Below, piece by piece: positions 32,686-38,469 of a stretch of 38,469 nt of DNA. The stretch lies in contig QHRF01000086.1 in assembly GCA_003220055.1 (NCBI GenBank), positions 1 through 38,469 of the forward strand, given 5' to 3'. The position numbers and the translations under genes were made by a program. This DNA is from Verrucomicrobiota bacterium (lineage in GTDB: Bacteria > Verrucomicrobiota > Verrucomicrobiia > Chthoniobacterales > UBA10450). Positions within the stretch are counted from its first letter, which is position 1. The number at the start of each line of letters is the position of its first letter. The notes under the pieces were generated by a model. It made no database searches and was not told the origin of the DNA. It saw nothing but the letters and a program-made list of their open reading frames with translations.

Positions 32686-35600
32686 TCAGGTTAACGCGGG
32701 TTCGAGCTTCAGTTCTGAGCGTTCGAGGCGTTTGTTCGCCGGTTTTCCTTCGCGTTCCAACCAGGCATACAGGACGGGCAAAACGATCAAGGTGAGAAGT
32801 GTGGAGCTGAGGATGCCGCCAATGACAACGGTGGCGAGTGGTCGTTGCACTTCCGCGCCGGTCCCGGTGGCGATGGCCATCGGCACAAAACCGAGGCTGG
32901 CCACGAGCGCTGTCATAAGTACTGGCCGAAGGCGCGTCAGTGAGCCCTCGATCACCGCTTCGCGAACGCCGCGGCCTTGCTCGCGAAGTTGATTGAAATA
33001 GCTGATCAGGACCAATCCATTGAGCGCGGCGACACCGCTCAGCGCGATAAATCCAATCGCGGCGCTGATGCTGAATGGCATTCCGCGCAACCAAAGCGAG
33101 AGCACGCCGCCCGTCACCGCGAGCGGGATTCCAGTGTAAACCAGGAACGCTTGTCGAATGCTGCCGAAGGCGAGAAAGATCAGAATGAAAATCAAGGCCA
33201 GCGCCGCTGGCACCACGACCATCAAACGCGCCCGCGCTTGTTCCAGGTTTTTATATTGGCCACCGAATTCTACCAGATAACCCTCCGGCATTTTCACCTC
33301 TTGCTTGATTCGTTGCTCCGCGTTACGAACGAATCCTTCCACGTCGCTCGTATTTAAGTTGACCAATATCGCGGCGCGGCGATGCCCTTCATCGCGGAAA
33401 ATCGGTTCGACAACTTCGACCGTCTTAAGATCGACAACTTCTCCCATCTTAACCAATCCGTGATCACCCACCCGCAATGGTAACTGCCGAATCTTTTCAT
33501 TGTCCGCGCGGATTTCCTCCGGCATGCGCACAACAATGTCATAGCGCTTCTCTCCATCGATCGCGGTGCCGACGACTTTGCCGGCCAGCGCCGCGGAGAC
33601 TGCCTTATTCACTTCGCTCGCGGACAAACTATAGCGTTGCAGTTCGTCGTGTCTTGCTTCTATCAGAAGCTGTGGTCTGCGTCCCTCGGTTTCGTGTTCT
33701 ACTTCCTCGGCCCCGGGCGTTTTCTCGAGAATGCCTTTGATCTGATCGCCGAGTTTCTCGAGCACATCATAATCATCTCCGAAAATTTTGACGGCCAGCT
33801 CCGCCTTGGTGCCTTCAAGCATTTCGTTAAACCGTTCCTCGATTGGTTGTGCGAAAAGAATTTTGTAACTCGGATCCAGCTTCTTCAGGGTGGCATCGAT
33901 CTGGGAGTTGAGCTCGGCTTTGTTCCGCGGGCGGCCCGGAGTTTTGGGCCATTGGTCGAGCGGTTTGTAAAAAATGTAAACGTCGCATTCGTTCGGCGGC
34001 ATCGGATCAGTTGCGATGTCGCTCGTTCCGATGCGGGTGAAAATGCGGGTGATTTCCGGGAACTCGCGAAGCAACGTCTTTTCCAGTTCGAGATCGGTCC
34101 GCACCGATTCATCCAAACTCATCCCGACCGGTTTGTAGAGCATCGACGTGATCGACCCTTCGTCGAGCTTTGGCACAAACTCGGCGCCGATACGATTGAA
34201 GAGCCAGATCGAGCCCGCGAAAATCGCGATTGCCGCCAGCACCACCAGCCAGCGCGAGGCGAGCGCGATACGCAGCATCGGCTCGTAGGTCGCTTTGGCT
34301 GCGCGAATGATAAAATTATCGCCCTCGCCGACGCGGCCGCGTAGCAGCAGTGAGCAAAGCACCGGCATCAACGTCAACGCAAGAATCAGCGCACCCGTGA
34401 GCGCCAACATCACTGTCACCGCCATCGGGTGAAACATTTTTCCTTCAATGCCGGTGAGGGCGAGAATCGGGATGTAAACGATCGTGATAATGACAACGCC
34501 GAAAAACATCGGGTGCGCGACCTGTTTACTGGCCGCGAGCACAATCTGAGATCGCTCCTCGCTGGTGAGCCTTCGTCCTAGCTCGTGCTGGCGAATCCCG
34601 AGCTGCCGCACCACGTTTTCAACAATCACCACCGCTCCGTCGATCAGCAGACCGAAATCCACCGCGCCGAGGCTCATCAAGTTACCCGACACGCCGAGCT
34701 TGACCATTCCGGTCAACGCGAACAGGAATGAAAGCGGTATCGCCATCGTGACGATGAGCGCACCACGCCAATTGCCCAGCAGCGCAAAAAGCAATGCAGT
34801 TACCAGAATGGCGCCTTCAAAAAGATTGGTGCTCACGGTGTGAATGGTCTTGTTGATCAAAATCGAGCGATCGTACTGAGGCTGAACTTGCACATTGTCC
34901 GGCAGCTTCTCCTGAATCTCGGCCAAACGTGCTTTAACTCGTTCCGCGACTTCGCGGCTATTTTCGCCGGCCAGCATCATTGCTGCGCCGATGATTGTTT
35001 CCTCTCCGTCGATCGTCGCTGCGCCGGTACGAATGCGTGAGCCGTAACTCACATCGGCGAGATCTTTGACCAACAATGGCTTGACGCCGGCCGCAAATTT
35101 CACCGGCAGATTCGTGATATCTTGGAGAGTGTTCGCGCGCGTCACCGCACGGATGCTTAATTGGTTGCCGCCGCGGCTGATAATGCCGCCGCCCGCGTTC
35201 TCGACATTCGCCGCGATGATATCGGCCAGCTCGCTGAAAGTCATGCCGCTTCGCTCCAAGTCTTCCGGCCGCGGCTGGATCACAAGCTGCCGTTCGTATC
35301 CGCCGCTTTCGTTAACCTCGGCGACACCCGGCACGGTCCGCAGCAGCGGCTTGATGGTGTAGTCATGAAGTTCGCGCAACTGGAACAACTGCTCCCGGAG
35401 CAGTTCCGGTCTTTTTGCGTTGGGCTTGTAGGAAACATTGTAGTAGAAAATTTCACCCAATCCGGTGCTGATCGGTGCGAGCTTCGGCGCGACGTCGTGT
35501 GGCAAACGCTCCACCGCGGCTTGCAAGCGCTCGGTCACGAGCTGGCGCGCGCGATAAACATCTGTGTTGTCGGAAAACTGGAGAGTGACTTGCGACAAGC

Positions 35601-35865
35601 CGAACTTTGTCAGCGAACGCATCTCTTCGATGCCCGGCAATCCGGCCATCTCAATTTCGATGGGCCGGGTCACCAATTTTTCCGATTCCTCCGCGGCCAG
35701 GGCCGGCACTTCCGTATTTATCTGGACCTGCACACCGGTGATGTCGGGAACGGCGTCAATCGGCAGCCGAGTTGCCGCCCAGAGACCGACTGCAACTAGC
35801 GCGAGTGCGGCGAGTAAGATAAAAGCGCGCTGTCGCAGCGATAGTTCGAGGATCTTGTCGATCAT
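32686..35865 (-). CDS. CzcA/CusA-type heavy-metal RND efflux pump
   Basis: The 1059-residue inner-membrane pump is driven by protons and exports cations in a tripartite complex. The N-terminus (LSLRQRAFILLAALALVAVG) and periplasmic domain (DAVPDITGVQVQINTEVPALAAEE) are typical of the heavy-metal RND branch. The proton relay in helix 4 is complete: Asp403, Asp409 and Glu416 in DFGLLIDGAVVIVE, the counterparts of CzcA Asp402/Asp408/Glu415. The metal (Co/Zn/Cd, Cu/Ag or Ni) cannot be read off. AGGAG lies upstream of the ATG, which overlaps the TolC-like stop by four bases (ATGA). No membrane-fusion protein gene is adjacent. Confidence 0.93.
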   Translation of the reverse strand: MIDKILELSLRQRAFILLAALALVAVGLWAATRLPIDAVPDITGVQVQINTEVPALAAEESEKLVTRPIEIEMAGLPGIEEMRSLTKFGLSQVTLQFSDNTDVYRARQLVTERLQAAVERLPHDVAPKLAPISTGLGEIFYYNVSYKPNAKRPELLREQLFQLRELHDYTIKPLLRTVPGVAEVNESGGYERQLVIQPRPEDLERSGMTFSELADIIAANVENAGGGIISRGGNQLSIRAVTRANTLQDITNLPVKFAAGVKPLLVKDLADVSYGSRIRTGAATIDGEETIIGAAMMLAGENSREVAERVKARLAEIQEKLPDNVQVQPQYDRSILINKTIHTVSTNLFEGAILVTALLFALLGNWRGALIVTMAIPLSFLFALTGMVKLGVSGNLMSLGAVDFGLLIDGAVVIVENVVRQLGIRQHELGRRLTSEERSQIVLAASKQVAHPMFFGVVIITIVYIPILALTGIEGKMFHPMAVTVMLALTGALILALTLMPVLCSLLLRGRVGEGDNFIIRAAKATYEPMLRIALASRWLVVLAAIAIFAGSIWLFNRIGAEFVPKLDEGSITSMLYKPVGMSLDESVRTDLELEKTLLREFPEITRIFTRIGTSDIATDPMPPNECDVYIFYKPLDQWPKTPGRPRNKAELNSQIDATLKKLDPSYKILFAQPIEERFNEMLEGTKAELAVKIFGDDYDVLEKLGDQIKGILEKTPGAEEVEHETEGRRPQLLIEARHDELQRYSLSASEVNKAVSAALAGKVVGTAIDGEKRYDIVVRMPEEIRADNEKIRQLPLRVGDHGLVKMGEVVDLKTVEVVEPIFRDEGHRRAAILVNLNTSDVEGFVRNAEQRIKQEVKMPEGYLVEFGGQYKNLEQARARLMVVVPAALALIFILIFLAFGSIRQAFLVYTGIPLAVTGGVLSLWLRGMPFSISAAIGFIALSGVAALNGLVLISYFNQLREQGRGVREAVIEGSLTRLRPVLMTALVASLGFVPMAIATGTGAEVQRPLATVVIGGILSSTLLTLIVLPVLYAWLEREGKPANKRLERSELKLEPALT

Positions 35866-37145
35866 CGACTCTCCTTTGTGTCCAATCGAGTGGCGGTGAG
35901 CTGTTCCAATTGCTGGCGGGCCTCGATTGCCGCTGCTTGTGCCGCGGTGAACGCATCAATCGAATCGAGATATTGCTTTTGCAATTCTGTGTAGGTGGAA
36001 AGCGGAACCGCGCCATCTCTGTAGTTGCGGTCGCTCGTTTCCGCGGCTTCACGCATCTGCGGCAGAACCGACTTCTGCAAGTCGTCCGCCTCTTCACGCC
36101 GCGAGCGGTAAACGAATTCCGCGTCGGCAACTTTGCGTTCGACCTCGCGCACGAGCGCCGTCAGCTCGGCTTCGACCTTGGCGGCGCGAGCTTTTTCAGA
36201 TTCGATCTTGCCCGTGTTCATGTTCCAGAGCGGCAATGGCAGCGACGCGGTGATTCCAAACAGGTATTCATTGGTGTCGGCGCGCTCATTGTGCGCAAAT
36301 GGACCAACCCGCACAGCCGGCCAGCGTTCATTGAGGGCGAGCCTGATTTTGTAGCCCTGCTGCTCAAACTCGAACATCCGCGTGCGAATGTCGTAATTCC
36401 GCTCGCGCGCCGTGAACAGCAAGGTGGCAACCTGTGGAAGCGGTCGAAGGGTTAGATCGACATCCGGAGGCGCGAGCGGCGAATTGACGCTTGCCCCGCG
36501 CAATTGGTTGAGCTCGTGAATCGCGCTTTGCATTTCGCGTTGTGCCTCCAGTGGTCTGCGTTTCAGTGAAATCGCGCTCGCTTCAATGATTCGCACATCG
36601 GCCTGTTGCGCGACACCGGCCGCGGGACGTTGCTGCAACACCGTTGCAAGATCGTTGAACCGTTTTGCAATCTCATCCGCGGCGCCTGCTTTCGCTTTGC
36701 CCAACGCCGCGCGAAATGCCGCCGCCCGTACTCGCGCCGACAACGCCGACCGAAATCCTTCCAGTCCCAGATCCGCCAGCGCGATCTGGCGATTAGCAAT
36801 TGCTTTGCGCAGAGTGACGCGCCCCGGATATTCGAAAGTTTGGGTTGCTCCTAGCGTCCACAGAATACCGTCACCGAGAGTATTGCCGTGATAATCGCGA
36901 ACGATTTTTGCGCCGGACTCGGTTGAGGCTTCCGGATTTTGCCATTCGCCCGCGGTGCGCCGTTCGCCTTTGGCTGCTGCGATCTCGGCGCTGTAAACAT
37001 TTACTTCCGGGTTTCGCGCCAACGCTTCCGCGACCAACTGGTCTAAAGAGATCGCGTCACCGGCGCTGCAAACCGTCGGCGCGAGCACTATCGCGAAGCT
37101 AATTATTAATAAGGGCTTTCCCAATTTTAGCCGCCCCTTCAGCAC
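35862..37145 (-). CDS. TolC/CzcC-like outer-membrane efflux channel
   Basis: From the GTG at 37145 (GGAG nine bases upstream) the product has 427 residues; an earlier GTG at 37220 is possible but gives a poor leader. The signal peptide (GKPLLIISFAIVLAPTVCSA) is followed by the first outer-membrane efflux repeat (ISLDQLVAEALARNPEVNVYSAEI) with long coiled-coil helices, and the second near 250-420 (ARERNYDIRTRMFEFEQQGYKI, SLPLPLWNMNTGKIE). This is the CzcC type of metal exporters. It is coupled to the RND pump gene and forms its outer-membrane exit. Confidence 0.9.
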   Translation of the reverse strand: MLKGRLKLGKPLLIISFAIVLAPTVCSAGDAISLDQLVAEALARNPEVNVYSAEIAAAKGERRTAGEWQNPEASTESGAKIVRDYHGNTLGDGILWTLGATQTFEYPGRVTLRKAIANRQIALADLGLEGFRSALSARVRAAAFRAALGKAKAGAADEIAKRFNDLATVLQQRPAAGVAQQADVRIIEASAISLKRRPLEAQREMQSAIHELNQLRGASVNSPLAPPDVDLTLRPLPQVATLLFTARERNYDIRTRMFEFEQQGYKIRLALNERWPAVRVGPFAHNERADTNEYLFGITASLPLPLWNMNTGKIESEKARAAKVEAELTALVREVERKVADAEFVYRSRREEADDLQKSVLPQMREAAETSDRNYRDGAVPLSTYTELQKQYLDSIDAFTAAQAAAIEARQQLEQLTATRLDTKESR

Positions 37146-37244
37146 GCGAAGAAGCTCCGCAATCCGTGATAAGCCGTCAATCGGCAAAGCATTATCCTGC
37201 CCTCCGTTCCGTTGCGCCACTGGAAGTCTGAAATCGCGGCCGCT

Positions 37245-38222
37245 TTATTTACGGATCAATTTAAGAATGCGACCCTGGGCCGGATCTATTAAATACGCCG
37301 TTTCGCCTTTGCCCGCGACAACGCTGCGTGCGCCTTTCACCGCCGGCACCGTCGCCTTCAGACGGAATTTTCCGTCGTCCCCGACTTCGCCGGCGCCGGT
37401 TTGAATTGAATCGAGAATTTTTCCATCGTTGCCGGCGTCGAGATTCACGACGTGATCGCCGCAAGCCACGAAAAGAAATCGTCGGACAGGATCCAGCGCC
37501 ACGCCGCCAACATCCGCGCTGCCAGGGTTCCATTTCGAAACGATTTTCTTCGTGCGCGCATCAATTGCGATGGTCGATCCGGGCCCTTCGACGTTGGTGT
37601 AAAAAAGTCCGTGTCCATTATCAACGGCATAGCCTTCGCCCAAGCCGTCCAGCTGAATTTTCGTTTTCCATTTCAAATGACGCGGATCAGAAGCGTCGAA
37701 AACTTGGAGAGCCTTAGCCGCCTCAGCATTACTGCTCGAAACAGGTCGCGCAGTGGTCCAAACTTCTTTGGTCGCGGCTACGTAAAGCACACCGTCCGGC
37801 GTGACACCTTGATCGCTTGAAGCCGGCACACATTCGCCGCGATTCAGACTGCTCTTGTCAATCCAACAAAGCGTCGCGTCGCCGCGATTGCCGATGTAGA
37901 CAACGCCGTCGCCGATGCTGGCCGCTGTTGGGCCGAGCGTGACTTTGCGTCCGCGTCGCTCAATTTCGCCAGTCTTGAAACCCGCGACCTGCGACACTGC
38001 GTCCGTTTTTTCATCAATCACCACCACGCTCCCGAGATTGCTGGCTGGCACCCATACTTTTCCAGTCGCAGGATCGTAAGCGAAGTAGTCGAGCGTGACG
38101 GTGCCGGTTGCGCCGGGAAGGGAGATTGGTTTCAGCTCGTGACTCAAGGCAGACGTGTCGGCCGCTACTAGTGTGGCGAGAGGTAAAAAGATACTGAATG
38201 ACGTTATGATTCGGAGTTTCAT
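37245..38222 (-). CDS. exported YVTN-type beta-propeller protein
   Basis: The 325-residue protein starts at the ATG at 38222, where the signal peptide begins (MKLRIITSFSIFLPLATLVAA). The mature part has repeated strands of YVTN/NHL-like blades (YDPATGKVWVPASNLGSVVVID, GDGVVYIGNRGDATLCWID, GLFYTNVEGPGSTIAID, VRRFLFVACGDHVVNLD). Such proteins are often surface or periplasmic scaffolds of unknown function. The frame extends upstream, but that part overlaps the DUF1259 gene and is not credible. It lies 23 bases after DUF1259 and ahead of the TolC-like gene, so it may belong to the efflux operon. Confidence 0.8.
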   Translation of the reverse strand: MKLRIITSFSIFLPLATLVAADTSALSHELKPISLPGATGTVTLDYFAYDPATGKVWVPASNLGSVVVIDEKTDAVSQVAGFKTGEIERRGRKVTLGPTAASIGDGVVYIGNRGDATLCWIDKSSLNRGECVPASSDQGVTPDGVLYVAATKEVWTTARPVSSSNAEAAKALQVFDASDPRHLKWKTKIQLDGLGEGYAVDNGHGLFYTNVEGPGSTIAIDARTKKIVSKWNPGSADVGGVALDPVRRFLFVACGDHVVNLDAGNDGKILDSIQTGAGEVGDDGKFRLKATVPAVKGARSVVAGKGETAYLIDPAQGRILKLIRK

Positions 38223-38245
38223 CGGAATCGGTGACAGCAATCGCT

Positions 38246-38469
38246 TTATTTCACCGCCGATGTGCTGACCCCGGACAAGCCGGCGGCGAGGAGCGCACCT
38301 TGGATTGCTTCGGCGAGTTTTTTGGCCGGACCTTTCCCCCAATAATGGAAAAACAGAATTCGCGGCCGCTCGTGCGTCATGTGCGAGTGAATCGCGACGA
38401 TATTAATCCCGCCAACCCGCATCGCCTTGAGTGCGGATTGCAATTCGTCTTCGGTTACTGCGAAATCTC
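38246..38469 (-). CDS. DUF1259 (LppY/LpqO-like) protein, 5' end cut by window
   Basis: The frame is open to the window edge, so only about 74 C-terminal residues are seen. NIVAIHSHMTHERPRILFFHYWG followed by GPAKKLAEAIQGAL matches the second half of DUF1259 proteins, where a His-x-His motif lies next to a FxHYWG block. These are mostly secreted proteins of unknown biochemical role, first noted in mycobacteria. Its stop is 23 bases before the beta-propeller gene on the same strand. Confidence 0.8.
   Translation of the reverse strand, partial: DFAVTEDELQSALKAMRVGGINIVAIHSHMTHERPRILFFHYWGKGPAKKLAEAIQGALLAAGLSGVSTSAVK

Noticed and set aside
33637-34344. Plus-strand frame of 235 codons opposite the RND pump
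   Set aside because: Shadow of the conserved pump gene, no start signal and no domain.
1-38469. CRISPR arrays, insertion sequences, prophage, rRNA
   Set aside because: No spaced direct repeats, transposase-like or phage-like proteins, or rRNA-like segments were seen in any part of the window.

Overview
The window is 38.5 kb of a bacterial chromosome with roughly 55-57% GC and dense, mostly uninterrupted gene content. The gene set (rpoBC with a large rpoC product, short EF-Ts, stand-alone purS, Ku/LigD, secreted SYLF and DUF885 proteins) and the TTGTAGGG...CCCTACAA palindromes fit a soil Verrucomicrobiota, most plausibly Chthoniobacterales (Udaeobacter-like). This taxonomic call is an inference from gene content and general familiarity, not a computed placement. 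No rRNA, CRISPR array, phage or insertion sequence was seen. One tRNA (Gln, CTG) is present. No gene-free stretch exceeds 300 bases; the longest is the 277-base rplL-rpoB spacer.

Layout. 1-4.5 kb: the 3' end of a metallo-beta-lactamase-fold gene, tRNA-Gln, tadA on the minus strand, then plus-strand SYLF-domain, orphan secreted and tyrS genes ending in a strong terminator, facing a small SRPBCC-like gene. 4.6-6.4 kb: a minus-strand purS-pmp3-purQ-bioD run. 6.5-8.4 kb: two coupled EamA transporters. 8.4-11.1 kb: the minus-strand NHEJ pair ligD (PE-ligase form, no polymerase domain) and ku. 11.2-12.6 kb: rpsB-tsf. 12.7-14.25 kb: a cobalamin adenosyltransferase followed by a DsbA-like thioredoxin fold and a VKOR protein (oxidative folding pair). 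14.3-24.3 kb: rplA-rplJ-rplL-rpoB-rpoC, all minus strand. 24.5-31.4 kb: an accessory block of exported proteins: an orphan secreted protein, an amidohydrolase (minus strand), then a CocE/S15 hydrolase, a beta-propeller protein and a DUF885 metallopeptidase-like protein. 31.4-38.5 kb: a minus-strand run of a DUF1259 protein (cut by the window edge), a YVTN-type beta-propeller, a TolC-like outer-membrane channel, a CzcA/CusA-type RND pump and an MFS transporter.

The most unusual signals are not genes. The 10-mer AAGATCGACA (or its complement) occurs 11 times in 38.5 kb, against a random expectation of about 0.1, always followed by A or T. A palindromic repeat, TTGTAG plus an 8-bp hairpin beginning GGC, appears in the rplJ-rplL spacer and again behind rpoC, with different but still perfectly paired stems. 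The rplA leader has a long hairpin holding an AGGAGG that is badly placed for rplA but well placed for a 13-codon overlapping leader ORF. The r-protein/RNAP cluster lacks rplK and the usual L10 leader space, and seems to be split by a terminator and a promoter between rplL and rpoB.
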